Source: PALSA-1006 sp041660815 (GTDB taxonomy: Bacteria; Pseudomonadota; Gammaproteobacteria; Burkholderiales; Gallionellaceae). From it: 64,000 nucleotides of DNA. The DNA lies in contig JBAZVN010000005.1 of the NCBI GenBank assembly GCA_041660815.1, positions 62,001-126,000 on the forward strand. Reading direction: 5' to 3'. A model generated the notes under the pieces. It made no database searches. It saw only the letters and a list, made by a program, of their open reading frames with translations, and was not told the origin of the DNA. The position numbers and the translations under genes were made by a program. Shown in pieces: positions 8,999-18,715 of the stretch. Numbering within the stretch: the first letter of the stretch is position 1; each line of letters opens with the position of its first letter.

Positions 8999-10207
8999 TT
9001 ATCCCGGCTGCCCATCTGCGCGCGGCCGCCAAAACGCGGGGAGATACCGCCATGCCCACGCGGCAAAGCAAATAAGCCATCCCAGCACCGCCAACAGATA
9101 ACCATGACCGTTTCCGGCAGGCAACAAGTCGGAAACAATTCGCACCAGCGCCACTGCTTGCATGCCAACGAACATCATCTTAACCCGGGTATCGATCACA
9201 AACGGGAGTCCCGAATGACCGAGGGTGACGCGTGTTCCCATGCCGATAATAATCGTGGCATAACAACCCAGTGTCAACGCATGCAAGGGGGCCAGTCCCC
9301 AGATGTAACTACCTTGTAGCAACAACCATAGACTCTGTGCGGCGAACAGCAGCATGGAAATACCCAACCAGGCATAACCCACATGCAGTACGGCCAAAAG
9401 CGGATTGCGCATGCTGCTCCGCAAGCCCCAAAGATAGGTTAGCGTGAGCGCACTTATTGCCAACGGAATATCTACCAACCACAGCCAAGCCTGGAGATTA
9501 AAAAATTCCAGTACACCATGCATCAGACTCGCTGCAAGGATTGTCCACCACGGCCAGAATGGGCGCGGCACATCGTGTTGTTGCAGTGCACTACTGGTAA
9601 AAAAGGGAATCATGCGATGGCCAACGGTGGCGAAAACGGGCAACACAAAACCCCATAATGCCGCACGCAAGGAAAACTGTAACAATGCGTGGCTATCAGT
9701 CAATTGCCACAGCAGGAAGCACGCCAAGGCAATCCAACCGATGGAGAAAGCGCTAAACAGCACAACGGTATGGCGTTTATCGCCGGGACGTGTATCCAGC
9801 AATACGCGCATCAAAGCATACAGACCGATTGCCCAACCCGACAGCAAACTGATGTCCGCGAGTATCAGCAATGCTTTTCCTAACAAGAGTCCGACGTAAA
9901 ACAGAATCACGCCTGTGAACATGAAAGCAAAGGCCGGTACAAAGCGCGCCGCCGGAATTTCATTCCCTGCCATCCAGCGCGGGAAAGTAGTCATTAAAAA
10001 TCCAAAGAAAAAGAAAGGCAACATGCCGAAGAGCAGCAACCAGCTATGGATAGCGGTGGGAAATAGTGGCCATGCAACTGTGTATTGCGGCCACAGGTAG
10101 CGGGTGGATAATTCAAACAGCCACCACAGCATGACCAGTATGGTTTGTACGGCACCGCCAAAAAACATAACGCGATGCGGGGCGGCAACAAAGCTTTTTA
10201 ATAACAT
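8999..10207 (-). CDS. nnrS: NnrS family haem-copper membrane protein
   Basis: A polytopic membrane protein of 402 residues with about twelve hydrophobic segments. Family features include SFVAAPHRVMFFGGAVQ at the N-terminus, TAIHSWLLLFGMLPFFFFGF, FPRWMAGNEIPAARFVP, VFATVGHRMIPFFT and a late GMGTRVTLGHSG. NnrS proteins bind haem and copper and protect cells under nitric oxide stress, often near denitrification genes. Start 10207 is chosen because GGAG lies about 13 nt upstream and the homologous region begins there; a longer frame from 10288 adds 27 unconserved residues. The napAB genes elsewhere in the window fit nitrogen-oxide metabolism. Confidence 0.9.
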   Translation of the reverse strand: MLLKSFVAAPHRVMFFGGAVQTILVMLWWLFELSTRYLWPQYTVAWPLFPTAIHSWLLLFGMLPFFFFGFLMTTFPRWMAGNEIPAARFVPAFAFMFTGVILFYVGLLLGKALLILADISLLSGWAIGLYALMRVLLDTRPGDKRHTVVLFSAFSIGWIALACFLLWQLTDSHALLQFSLRAALWGFVLPVFATVGHRMIPFFTSSALQQHDVPRPFWPWWTILAASLMHGVLEFFNLQAWLWLVDIPLAISALTLTYLWGLRSSMRNPLLAVLHVGYAWLGISMLLFAAQSLWLLLQGSYIWGLAPLHALTLGCYATIIIGMGTRVTLGHSGLPFVIDTRVKMMFVGMQAVALVRIVSDLLPAGNGHGYLLAVLGWLICFAAWAWRYLPAFWRPRADGQPG

Positions 10208-10229
10208 AATGTTAGATTCTCCAATAGAC

Positions 10230-10251
10230 GAACCCGCCTCGCGGCGGGTTC
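10230..10251. other. Hairpin in the nnrS leader
   Basis: A perfect 9-bp inverted repeat (gaacccgcc / ggcgggttc) with a 4-nt loop, 23 bp upstream of the chosen nnrS start. No T-run follows on the minus strand, so it is not a typical terminator. It could shape the nnrS leader mRNA or end transcripts of the upstream cyclase gene inefficiently. Confidence 0.5.
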
Positions 10252-10406
10252 GTGAACACAAACAAATATCCTGCTCATTTGAGTGCAATGTATGCTATTT
10301 GTTTAAAAGATGCAATATTGCCGAATATAAAATGCAAGCCCAAAATCCGGCGGCTAGCAACACATCCGATGCAAGGTATTGTCCTGCGCTAATAATTGAA
10401 AATAAA

Positions 10407-12095
10407 CTATTCCGAGATGCGCACGCAATTACGTCCATCATTTTTTGCTGCGTACAACGCGCTGTCGACTTTTTGCAGCATGGTATCCAATGTCTGCGGG
10501 CTGGTTGGATGATGGGCGCCAATACTCACGGTAAAATTGCAGATGTTGCCACCCGCCTGAATTTTCAGTTCAGCAATCCCTTCACGAATACGCTCGGCAA
10601 TTTTCAATAAATCGACTTGCATACAGTCCGGCAACAAAACTAAAAACTCCTCGCCGCCCCAACGTGCTACATGATCATAAACACGCTTGCTCTCCTGTAA
10701 CACTTTAGCCACTTCACATAGCGCCAAATCCCCTGCGGCATGACCATAGGTATCATTAATTTGCTTGAAGTGATCCAGATCCAGCAAAAGTATACCCATC
10801 GATCCGCCCTGACGGGACTGGCGGGCAATTTCACTCTCAAAACGCTCCAACATACCGCGACGATTTAATAGTCCGGTCAACGGATCAATCTCCGATATAC
10901 GCTGCAACTCTTCAGTACGCTCACGAACTTTTTCTTCCAGCTCGCGATTGCTTTCAATCACAAATCTGGCCATTTTCTCGAAGGACTGCGACAAGTGGGC
11001 AATCTCACCTTCGCCGGGAATAGGCGGATCAACTTCAAAATCACCTCTGCTAATTTTATCGGTTGAAGCGCGTAATTTGGCGATCGGAATCAATATCCAA
11101 CTGCGCAACGCCCAACCCACCGTGATTAACACCAGCAGTAAAGCCAAACCAAATATCGCCGGGCCTAACAGTAGATCATCAAACAAATTTAAGCTGTGAT
11201 CGTCCATCAGGGTTAAATCAAACCAGCCCAGTTCGGGTAAATAAGCGACGCCGAGCAAATGCTTGCTACCCATATAGTCCACTTTAAGAGTGGCACTGTC
11301 TGCCGGGGAGCGCTGCAATTCAATCATGACTTGCCTGAGATGATCTACATCCGATTGATTTTTAAACAAAACATCAACTTTGATGCGCTGTCCGACATCT
11401 TTGGCGATGGTCATATAATCAATCAGCTTGGGATCGCTATTCAGCTGAATTGCCATGCTGCTATCGATAAACAGATTATCAATACCGGGCTGGGTAATTT
11501 TAACCGTCTCATTGATCAGATCTGTGAGATCAATTCCGGTACCGATAATACCCAGCGTCTCGTTACCATTTCTGATCAGCACATTAATCCAGGCTTTGGT
11601 GACATTCAGATGTACGTCCGGATCAATATTGACTTGATATTCCTTTCCGTCTACCAGCGTGGCATAAAACCAGCGGTCTTTTGCTGCGGTGGGAGATAAA
11701 ACGTAACGCAATTGTTTGCCCGCATACTGATCTTTTGCATCGTTATAGTAATAATTGCCACTCTGGGCAAATGCGGCAAAATAGCTATGGTCACGAAAGT
11801 TGAATCGGTATTTTTCCATGGCCGCGATTCCTCGCCGGCGCATTTCCGGGTCATTCTCATGTAATGCCATGTCGATGATTGCCGGTTCGGTGGCCATTTG
11901 CCGGGCAAGTGCAATTTCACGAATCAACGGCGCCAAGGTACGATATTTATCAAACATCACTTGCCGTTCGGCAAATTGTTCGCTCCATTCCTGATTCATT
12001 TTATTCATCAGGCGCTCGGATAAAAACCAAGTGATCAACATAAAACCGATGAAGATTAATATCATCAGCAATAAGAAGCGCATTTTAAGCTTCAT
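10407..12095 (-). CDS. Membrane diguanylate cyclase (Cache-like sensor, HAMP, GGEEF)
   Basis: A 562-residue protein. Transmembrane helix 1 is at ~7-27, a long periplasmic sensor of double-Cache type spans ~30-300, helix 2 is at ~305-328, a HAMP linker and coiled coil at ~330-400, and the GGDEF domain runs to the end. The active-site signature is GGEEF (ARWGGEEFLVLLP), compatible with activity, and an RxxD inhibition site (RVYD) precedes it. DIDPLTGLLNRRG-like sequence (EIDPLTGLLNRRG) marks the domain start. There is no EAL domain, so this should be a synthesis-only enzyme controlled by an extracellular signal. It lies 41 bp downstream of rsmE on the same strand. Confidence 0.93.
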   Translation of the reverse strand: MKLKMRFLLLMILIFIGFMLITWFLSERLMNKMNQEWSEQFAERQVMFDKYRTLAPLIREIALARQMATEPAIIDMALHENDPEMRRRGIAAMEKYRFNFRDHSYFAAFAQSGNYYYNDAKDQYAGKQLRYVLSPTAAKDRWFYATLVDGKEYQVNIDPDVHLNVTKAWINVLIRNGNETLGIIGTGIDLTDLINETVKITQPGIDNLFIDSSMAIQLNSDPKLIDYMTIAKDVGQRIKVDVLFKNQSDVDHLRQVMIELQRSPADSATLKVDYMGSKHLLGVAYLPELGWFDLTLMDDHSLNLFDDLLLGPAIFGLALLLVLITVGWALRSWILIPIAKLRASTDKISRGDFEVDPPIPGEGEIAHLSQSFEKMARFVIESNRELEEKVRERTEELQRISEIDPLTGLLNRRGMLERFESEIARQSRQGGSMGILLLDLDHFKQINDTYGHAAGDLALCEVAKVLQESKRVYDHVARWGGEEFLVLLPDCMQVDLLKIAERIREGIAELKIQAGGNICNFTVSIGAHHPTSPQTLDTMLQKVDSALYAAKNDGRNCVRISE

Positions 12096-12136
12096 AAGTC
12101 ACCCTCGCTAACATATTGAATTATTTTAATAAATTA

Positions 12137-12880
12137 TTAATTAAAATCGCCCCATAAGGTTTGCAAAGCCGCTATTCCGGCAATCGCGGCGGTTTCGGTG
12201 CGCAAAATACGCGGCCCCAGCAAAATTGGAATAAAGCCCATTTGTAAAGCCATCGTTGCCTCATCTGCACTAAATCCACCTTCCGGCCCGATAACCAAAG
12301 TTACCGGCACTTGAGGAGTTGGTTTTGCCTGAGCTTGCAGTTGCGTAGCGCCCCCCGGCAGAAAAATATACTTCATTCCGGGGGCATTACGCATTTCCAA
12401 TAACCATTCTTTCAAATCACGCGGCGCATGGATCACTGGTAAATCGTTGCGGCCGCTTTGTTCGCATGCGGAAATTGCAATACTCTTCCAGTGCAGAGTG
12501 CGCTTTTCCGCGCGCAGACCACTAATTCTTGCAACACTGCGCTCTGTTTGCACCGGAATCACTTCAGCGGCGCCCAGCTCGGTGGCTTTTTGCACGACCA
12601 AGTCCATCTTGTCACTGCTACACATTGCCTGTGCCAAAACGATATGCAATTTAGGTTCGTGCTGTGTCATGCAGGTTTGCAAATTTCCCAAAACCACGCG
12701 TTTGCCTTTAATTTCATTAATGGTCGCATCCAGCGCATTACCGGTTCCGTCAAATATTTGTAGCGCATCGCCAAAACGCAAACGCAATACTCGGCTGGCA
12801 TGATGCGCAGCGGCAGCAGGAAGTTCAAAATTGGTGGTTAACGGTAACGGGGGCGGGCAGTAGAAGCGGGGTGCAGTCAT
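12137..12880 (-). CDS. rsmE: 16S rRNA m3U1498 methyltransferase RsmE
   Basis: A SPOUT-class methyltransferase of 247 residues that methylates U1498 of 16S rRNA. Seen are the N-terminal PUA-like part with HHASRVLRLR, the QKATELGAAEVIPVQTERSV segment, and the C-terminal knot motifs LVIGPEGGFSADE and LGPRILRTETAAI. Length and motif order match the family. The MITE-like element begins 55 bp upstream of its start. Confidence 0.96.
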   Translation of the reverse strand: MTAPRFYCPPPLPLTTNFELPAAAAHHASRVLRLRFGDALQIFDGTGNALDATINEIKGKRVVLGNLQTCMTQHEPKLHIVLAQAMCSSDKMDLVVQKATELGAAEVIPVQTERSVARISGLRAEKRTLHWKSIAISACEQSGRNDLPVIHAPRDLKEWLLEMRNAPGMKYIFLPGGATQLQAQAKPTPQVPVTLVIGPEGGFSADEATMALQMGFIPILLGPRILRTETAAIAGIAALQTLWGDFN

Positions 12881-12935
12881 GGCTGAGTTTCTGAATGTAG
12901 GCTTAGGCGTGATAATATAACGCCACGAAAAATAA

Positions 12936-13189
12936 AGGGCACCTCTAAAAATTAAATTTACTTCGCGATGCTGTGTTACTCACAAAAAATTACTCCTTAC
13001 ATATCATTCATATGCTGCGTCCTAATTTTTTGTTCGCGCCTTGCCTAGCTTCTAACCAATCACTTGCTGCGTTTTTTGCAGCTTATAACCAGCCACTTGG
13101 CAGCTTGCTGCCTTAGTGGAATGGCTAGTAGTTTCACCAGTGAGATGGCTAGTAGTTTCATCAGAAAATTAAATTTTTAGAGGCGCCCT
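12936..13189. mobile_element. MITE-like element with 24-bp terminal inverted repeats
   Basis: This accounts for most of the 333-bp gap between rsmE and the thioredoxin-like gene. The ends, 12936-12959 and 13166-13189, are near-perfect inverted repeats that begin agggcRcctctaaaaat. The 254-bp body encodes no plausible protein. It holds a tandem copy of a ~24-bp unit beginning atggctagtagtttca (13121-13144 and 13145-13164) and several short palindromes. Terminal repeats without a transposase fit a non-autonomous element. No clear target-site duplication is visible. A related internal sequence recurs at about 21863-21927. Confidence 0.65.
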
Positions 13190-13213
13190 AAATGTGATTT
13201 TGGAGCGTTTTAA

Positions 13214-13771
13214 ATGGTCAGTTTACAACCGCCTTTGTGTGATTTTGGCTGGAAAGCCCGTTCCTTTGACTTATTGGGAGTTGATGGCAAACGCTATACT
13301 CTGGAAAATTCAACCGGTAAAAACGGTTTGCTGGTGATGTTTATTTGCAATCACTGCCCTTACGTCAAATCGATTCGCGAACGCATTATTCGCGATGCCA
13401 AAGAGCTACAGCTGCACGGAATTAACAGTATTGCCATCATGTCGAACGATCCCGCCGAATATGCGGAAGACTCGTTCGATAATATGCGTCTCGTTGCGCA
13501 ACAATACGCGTATCCGTTCCCCTATGTTTGGGATGAAACCCAGCAAATCGCCAAAGATTATGACGCTGTGTGTACCCCAGATTTCTTCGGCTTTAATGCC
13601 AATCTTGAGCTGCAATATCGAGGCCGCATGGATGCCTCGCGCAAAGAAGCGGTTCCCGATGCCCCACGCGATTTATTCAATGCCATGCTGCAAGTCGCCA
13701 AAACCGGACAAGGTCCGCGCGAACAAATTGCCAGCATGGGGTGTTCCATCAAATGGAAAGAAACACCATGA
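13214..13771 (+). CDS. Thioredoxin-like (AhpC/TSA-type) redox protein
   Basis: A 185-residue protein with a thioredoxin/peroxiredoxin fold. The MFICNHCPYVKSI motif holds the active-site cysteines in a CxxC arrangement (CNHC), and a cis-Pro is likely in TPDFFGF. The C-terminal MGCSIKWK is typical of a widespread uncharacterised thioredoxin family. No signal peptide is seen, so it should be cytoplasmic. Its stop overlaps the next start by 4 bp (ATGA). The right end of the MITE-like element is only 24 bp upstream of its start, so the element could influence its expression. Confidence 0.82.
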   Translation: MVSLQPPLCDFGWKARSFDLLGVDGKRYTLENSTGKNGLLVMFICNHCPYVKSIRERIIRDAKELQLHGINSIAIMSNDPAEYAEDSFDNMRLVAQQYAYPFPYVWDETQQIAKDYDAVCTPDFFGFNANLELQYRGRMDASRKEAVPDAPRDLFNAMLQVAKTGQGPREQIASMGCSIKWKETP

Positions 13772-14577
13772 CGCGCGGCACCGGACAAAGTGCCCTGCTC
13801 AAGGCCGTCATTGCCGCAGTCAAATTAGTGGCGGCAGAGGAAATTATGCCGCGCTATATGAAAGTAACGCTGCATCAAAAAGATGACGGCAGTTTATGCA
13901 CCGACGCCGATTTGGCAGCCCAGGAAGCACTCACCCGAAAACTTCAAGCGATTGTTAATGTGCCGGTTATCGGCGAGGAAATGAGCGATTCAGAACATCT
14001 GTTGCGCTGGGCAGGCGGAGATAAAGACGTCTGGTGTATTGATCCGATTGATGGCACATCCAATTTTGTGCGCGGCCTGCCTTATTTTGCCGTTTCCGTG
14101 GCGCTAATTCGCAAGGGGCGCAGCGTTTTAGGCGTGGTGTACGACCCTGTAGCCAATGAGACTTTTGCCGCTGAAACCGAGCGCGGAGCCTTTCTGAACG
14201 GCGCAAAATTAATCGGGCGTAATGTCACACAAAACTTATCCGATGCGCTGGTCTGCGTCGATACCAAACGTCTTCCCAATCCGTTAATGTCAGAATTGGC
14301 ACTTCATAAACCGTTTTGTTCGCAGCGCAACTTTGGCGCCAGCACGCTGGACTGGTGTTACACCGCCATGGGTCGCTATGATGCTTATCTGCATGGCGGG
14401 CAAAAACTTTGGGATTATGCAGCCGGGTCGCTTATTTTGATTGAAGCCGGTGGATCGGCTTGCAGTCTGGAAAACGACGATTTTAATCAAAGCGAAATTT
14501 GGCAGCGCTCGGTGATTGCCTCGCTTGATCCCACACTGTTTGAAAACTGGAAAAACTGGTTAAGAGCGCATCAATAG
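13768..14577 (+). CDS. Inositol monophosphatase/CysQ-family phosphatase
   Basis: A Mg-dependent, lithium-sensitive-type phosphatase of 269 residues. Metal-site motifs are VIGEEMSD (GEE 69-71), WCIDPIDGTSNFV (DPIDGTS ~92-98) and KLWDYAAGSLILIEAGG near the C-terminus. Substrates in this superfamily include inositol phosphates and 3'-phosphoadenosine 5'-phosphate; sequence alone does not decide which is used here. ATG 13768 overlaps the stop of the thioredoxin-like gene, indicating coupling. An in-frame start at 13741 lies inside that gene and is less likely. Confidence 0.88.
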   Translation: MTRGTGQSALLKAVIAAVKLVAAEEIMPRYMKVTLHQKDDGSLCTDADLAAQEALTRKLQAIVNVPVIGEEMSDSEHLLRWAGGDKDVWCIDPIDGTSNFVRGLPYFAVSVALIRKGRSVLGVVYDPVANETFAAETERGAFLNGAKLIGRNVTQNLSDALVCVDTKRLPNPLMSELALHKPFCSQRNFGASTLDWCYTAMGRYDAYLHGGQKLWDYAAGSLILIEAGGSACSLENDDFNQSEIWQRSVIASLDPTLFENWKNWLRAHQ

Positions 14578-14595
14578 CGCCAACGGGAGAACAAT

Positions 14596-15969
14596 GTGAA
14601 AATTCTGATTTTAGGTGCGGGACAAGTGGGTTCAACAGTCGCTGAAAACCTGGTGAGCGAAGCCAATGACATCACCGTGGTTGATACCGACGCCGCTAAA
14701 TTGCATGTCCTGCAAAACCGTCTGGATATTCGCACGCTGATGGGTAACGCCTCGCATCCATCCGTATTAAAGCAGGCGGGAATTGCCGATGCGGACATGT
14801 TGTTGGCCGTTACCCAAAGTGATGAAGTCAACATGGTGGCATGCAAAATAGCCGCCAGTATGTTCAACACGCCAACCCGCATTGCGCGTATTCGCTCCTC
14901 GGATTATCTGGCGCATCAGGAAATTTTCTCCGCTGAAAATTTCTGCGTGGACTTTTCAATTTGCCCCGAGCAAATTCTGACCGACTACATTCGCAAGCTG
15001 ATTGAATTTCCCGAGGCACTGCAGGTTATTGAATTTGCCAGCGGTCGCGTTTCTCTGGTTGCGGTAAAAGCTTTTGAAGGCGGCCCGCTGGTGGGCCACG
15101 AACTTAAATATTTGCGCACCCACATGCCGCAAATTGAAACCCGGGTTGCGGCAATTTTTCGCCAGGATCGCCCCATTATTCCCGAAGGCAACACCGTCAT
15201 TGAGGCGGGCGATGAAGTTTTCTTTATTGCCGCAACGGAAAACATTCGCATTGTTTTAAAAGAATTGCGGCGCATGGATAAACCTGCCCACCGCATTATG
15301 ATTGTCGGGGGCGGCAATATAGGCCGACGTTTGGCGATGTCTCTGGAAAATGACTATCAAGTCAAACTGATCGAATTCAACAAAAAAGTATGTGAAAAAT
15401 TAGCCGGTGAATTGGAAAATACGCTGATATTACACGGTGATTGTACTGACGAAAATTTGCTTGAGGCCGAGCATGTGGGAGACGTGGACGTATTTTGCGC
15501 GCTCACCAACGATGACGAAAATAACATTATGTCTTCGCTGCTGGCCAAAAAATCCGGTGCGCGCAAGGTGATTTCCCTGATTAACCGCAGCGCCTATGTC
15601 GGGCTGGTGCAGGGCGGGAAAATTGATATCGCACTTTCACCGGCGCATGTCACGATCGGTTCACTGTTGGCTTATGTGCGCCAGGGAGACGTAGCGGCAG
15701 TTCACTCGCTGCGGCGTGGCGCAGCAGAAGTACTGGAATTGATTGCCCACGGAGATCGCCAATCTTCACGCGTGGTGGGGCGTCGCATTGATGAAATTGA
15801 CTTGCCGAAAGGCGCAACGATCGGTGCAATTTTGCGCGAGGGACAAGTGATCATGGGACATCATGAACGTTTAATTGAAGCGGAAGATCATGTGATTGTT
15901 TTCGTGATCAATAAAAAAATGATTCGCAATGTTGAAAAATTGTTCCAAGTCAGTCTCGGTTTTTTCTAA
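14596..15969 (+). CDS. trkA: Trk potassium uptake regulator TrkA
   Basis: The cytoplasmic NAD-binding subunit of the Trk potassium transporter, 457 residues. Two RCK modules are visible: MKILILGAGQVGSTVAENL at the N-terminus and a second Rossmann repeat at IMIVGGGNIGRRLAMSLE, each followed by a TrkA-C domain (e.g. LPKGATIGAILREGQVIMG). It starts with GTG at 14596, preceded by GGGAG at good spacing. trkH begins at the next base after its stop, so the pair is one operon. It lies 18 bp after the phosphatase gene. Confidence 0.97.
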   Translation: MKILILGAGQVGSTVAENLVSEANDITVVDTDAAKLHVLQNRLDIRTLMGNASHPSVLKQAGIADADMLLAVTQSDEVNMVACKIAASMFNTPTRIARIRSSDYLAHQEIFSAENFCVDFSICPEQILTDYIRKLIEFPEALQVIEFASGRVSLVAVKAFEGGPLVGHELKYLRTHMPQIETRVAAIFRQDRPIIPEGNTVIEAGDEVFFIAATENIRIVLKELRRMDKPAHRIMIVGGGNIGRRLAMSLENDYQVKLIEFNKKVCEKLAGELENTLILHGDCTDENLLEAEHVGDVDVFCALTNDDENNIMSSLLAKKSGARKVISLINRSAYVGLVQGGKIDIALSPAHVTIGSLLAYVRQGDVAAVHSLRRGAAEVLELIAHGDRQSSRVVGRRIDEIDLPKGATIGAILREGQVIMGHHERLIEAEDHVIVFVINKKMIRNVEKLFQVSLGFF

Positions 15970-17430
15970 ATGGAACGCGCCCTCACTGTTATTCGAGCAT
16001 TGGGTTTGCTGCTGGTGGTGTTCAGCGCCGCTTACATCATGCCAGTCATCTGTGCGCTGATCTATTCCGAAACTACGATACTTTTGGATTTTTTACTCGC
16101 CATGATATGGACATTCGCTGCCGGTCTGCTCATGTGGCTGCTGACCCGACAACATAGAGGCGAGCTGTCTATCAGACATGGTTATCTGCTCGTGGTTGGA
16201 ATGTGGACTGCGATGCCCGCTTTTGCCACATTACCGCTATTGCTTGGACTGGACAACCTGTCTTTCACCAACGCCTATTTTGAAACAATGTCAGGTATGT
16301 CAACTACCGGTGCTACGGTTTTGGTGGGACTGGATACGATGTCACCTTCCCTTAACCTTTGGCGTCACGAACTAAACTGGTTGGGCGGTATGGGAATCAT
16401 TGTGTTGGCGGTCGCGATTCTGCCCCTGTTGGGTATCGGGGGGCGCCAATTATTTAAAGCAGAAACTCCTGGCCCAATGAAAGATTCGGCGCTTACCCCG
16501 CGCATCACTGAAACGGCACGGAATCTATGGTTAGTTTATTGCATGATCACACTGGCATGCATCGTATTGCTTAAGCTTGCTGGAATGAGCTGGTTGGACG
16601 CTATTTGCCATTCGTTTGCGACGATGGGGTTGGGTGGTTTTTCCACACACGATGCGAGTGTCGGTTTTTTTAATTCTCCACTCATCGAATTCATACTAAT
16701 CGTCTTTATGCTGTTGGCGGCAATGAATTTCGCCACGCACTTTCTCGCGCTGCGCGGAAAAACCTTGCAGGTGTATTGGCAAGACACGGAAGGTGTTGCA
16801 ACTGTCAGCTTAATTGTCGCCAGTTGTTTTGGTATCGCTTTCTTTTTATGGTGGCAGGGAACCTATTCAAATTTCTTGACGGCGCTGCGCCATGCCAGTT
16901 TCAACCTCGTTTCTATCGCGACAGACTGCGGTTTTGCCAGCGTGGACTTTAACCAGTGGCCCATCTTCGCGCCAATGTGGATGCTTTTCCTGAGCTGTAT
17001 CTCCGCCAGTTCGGGCTCCACCGGTGGTGGCATCAAGATGATTCGCACACTGGTACTTTTCAAACAGGCCGGACGGGAATTTCTCAAGCTGCTCCATCCC
17101 TCCGCAGTCAATCCGATGAAAATTGGCGGACACGTAGTCGCCAACAATATAGTTTTCTCGGTTCTGGGTTTTATCTTTCTCTATTTCATGACGGTTGCCA
17201 GCCTGACATTTGTTTTGCTGATTAGCGGAATGGATTTCATCACTGCATTCTCTGCCATCATCGCGTGTATCAACAACGCAGGACCCGGATTGGGTGCCGT
17301 GGGACCGGCTGGAAACTATTCCAGTCTGACAGATTTTCAAACCTGGGTATGCACTTTTGCCATGTTGATTGGCCGTCTTGAAATCTTTACCGTATTGATT
17401 TTATTTACACCGCGTTTCTGGCAGCGTTAA
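15970..17430 (+). CDS. trkH: Trk potassium transporter membrane subunit TrkH
   Basis: A 486-residue membrane protein with the four-repeat M1-P-M2 layout of Trk/Ktr channels. Pore-region signatures include MSGMSTTGATVLVGLD, FATMGLGGFSTHDASVG, IATDCGFASVDFNQWP and CINNAGPGLGAVGPAGNY, and the intramembrane loop has SSGSTGGGIKMIR. It abuts trkA (no gap), which supplies the regulatory ring. Its role is potassium uptake coupled to the ion gradient. Confidence 0.97.
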   Translation: MERALTVIRALGLLLVVFSAAYIMPVICALIYSETTILLDFLLAMIWTFAAGLLMWLLTRQHRGELSIRHGYLLVVGMWTAMPAFATLPLLLGLDNLSFTNAYFETMSGMSTTGATVLVGLDTMSPSLNLWRHELNWLGGMGIIVLAVAILPLLGIGGRQLFKAETPGPMKDSALTPRITETARNLWLVYCMITLACIVLLKLAGMSWLDAICHSFATMGLGGFSTHDASVGFFNSPLIEFILIVFMLLAAMNFATHFLALRGKTLQVYWQDTEGVATVSLIVASCFGIAFFLWWQGTYSNFLTALRHASFNLVSIATDCGFASVDFNQWPIFAPMWMLFLSCISASSGSTGGGIKMIRTLVLFKQAGREFLKLLHPSAVNPMKIGGHVVANNIVFSVLGFIFLYFMTVASLTFVLLISGMDFITAFSAIIACINNAGPGLGAVGPAGNYSSLTDFQTWVCTFAMLIGRLEIFTVLILFTPRFWQR

Positions 17431-17460
17431 CAGCGCATTTTCCTTTTTGGAAGGAAAGTA

Positions 17461-18690
17461 ATGATCAAGAAAATCTATGTGGGACAGCTCAAACTAGGCA
17501 TGTATCCCACTGACCTAGATAAAGTTTGGCCGGAACATCCCTTTGCTCAGCACTCCTTTTTATTGAACGAGCCAAGTGATTTAGCCAAACTTCTTGAATC
17601 CGGCATTACCGAAATTACTATCGACATCAACTCTGGGATCGATACCGCACCGGAAAATTCTCCGTATATAGACAAAATTTCCCAGGAGGTTGATGCGTTT
17701 CTTGCGCAGCCGACACTCCCGATTTCTGAGGAATTAACTGAACGTTCTCCCGCCGAGGAGTTTGAACATGCCACTCAGCTCTATGAGAATGCCAATCAAC
17801 TGATGCACGACTTGATGATTAAAGTACGTCACGATGAAAAAATTGATTTACAGCTATGTCTGCCGATAATTGACGATATCGTTGCTTCAATGACCCGCTA
17901 TCCTTCCGCGTTATTGCCGTTAACCCAACTTAAAACCCGTGAGGAATACCATTTCCAACATTCCGTGTCCGCAGCAGCTTTAGCCGTTTCTTTCGGACAA
18001 GTTTTAAATTTTTCGCAATCTGAAATTTCTGAGTTGTGTATCGGTGGATTTCTGCATGATCTGGGCAATGCAAAAATCCCGGGGAAAATTTTGCATAAAC
18101 CGGAAAAATTGGACGACACGGAATTTACCCTGATTAAAAAACATGTCGATTATTCTGCCGAGATTTTGCATGAAATTAGGGGAATCAGCGAAATTGCATT
18201 TGAGTCGGTTGCGCAACATCATGAACGCTTCGACGGCACGGGCTATCCCCGGGGATTAAAGGCGGATGAGATCAGTATTTATGGCCAGATGATGTCAATT
18301 ATTGATTCCTATGATGCCATTTGTTCGTTGCGCGCCTATAGCAAACCTACCCCGCCCACCGCTGCTTTACGGCGCCTATTTGAACTGAGTGGCACGCAAT
18401 TCAATTCCCGATTAGTAGAAGCATTTATCAAAGGAGTGGGAATTTATCCGGCGGGATCACTGGTACATTTGGCAAGCGGAAAATTGGGAATTGTTCGTGA
18501 AGTTGTATCGAACCGCTTATTGCAACCGATCGTGCTGGTGATTTACAGTTGCAAGCAAAAATCAGAAATTGATCCGTTTGTTGTGGATCTATCTACTTCA
18601 AACGATAAAATCATCGGCCACGAGTCTTTTGAAAAGTGGGGCATCAATCAGGCACGCTGGTATTTAACAAATAGCGCACTTACTCATTAA
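17461..18690 (+). CDS. HD-GYP c-di-GMP phosphodiesterase with DUF3391
   Basis: A 409-residue cytoplasmic protein. Residues ~1-130 match DUF3391, often found before HD-GYP domains (VGQLKLGMYPTDLDKVW). The HD-GYP domain holds H199-D200 (FLHDLGNAKIP), H253-H254 (QHHERFDGTGYP) and G261-Y262-P263, so catalytic and signature residues are intact. It should hydrolyse c-di-GMP. A good ribosome site (AAGGA) precedes ATG 17461. It follows trkH by 30 bp and converges with the NYN gene. Confidence 0.93.
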   Translation: MIKKIYVGQLKLGMYPTDLDKVWPEHPFAQHSFLLNEPSDLAKLLESGITEITIDINSGIDTAPENSPYIDKISQEVDAFLAQPTLPISEELTERSPAEEFEHATQLYENANQLMHDLMIKVRHDEKIDLQLCLPIIDDIVASMTRYPSALLPLTQLKTREEYHFQHSVSAAALAVSFGQVLNFSQSEISELCIGGFLHDLGNAKIPGKILHKPEKLDDTEFTLIKKHVDYSAEILHEIRGISEIAFESVAQHHERFDGTGYPRGLKADEISIYGQMMSIIDSYDAICSLRAYSKPTPPTAALRRLFELSGTQFNSRLVEAFIKGVGIYPAGSLVHLASGKLGIVREVVSNRLLQPIVLVIYSCKQKSEIDPFVVDLSTSNDKIIGHESFEKWGINQARWYLTNSALTH

Positions 18691-18715
18691 ATTGCTTTAT
18701 AATCAATTTGTTACA

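Noticed and set aside
13121..13164. CRISPR-like repeat
   Set aside because: Only two adjacent copies without spacers, inside the MITE-like element, and no cas genes.
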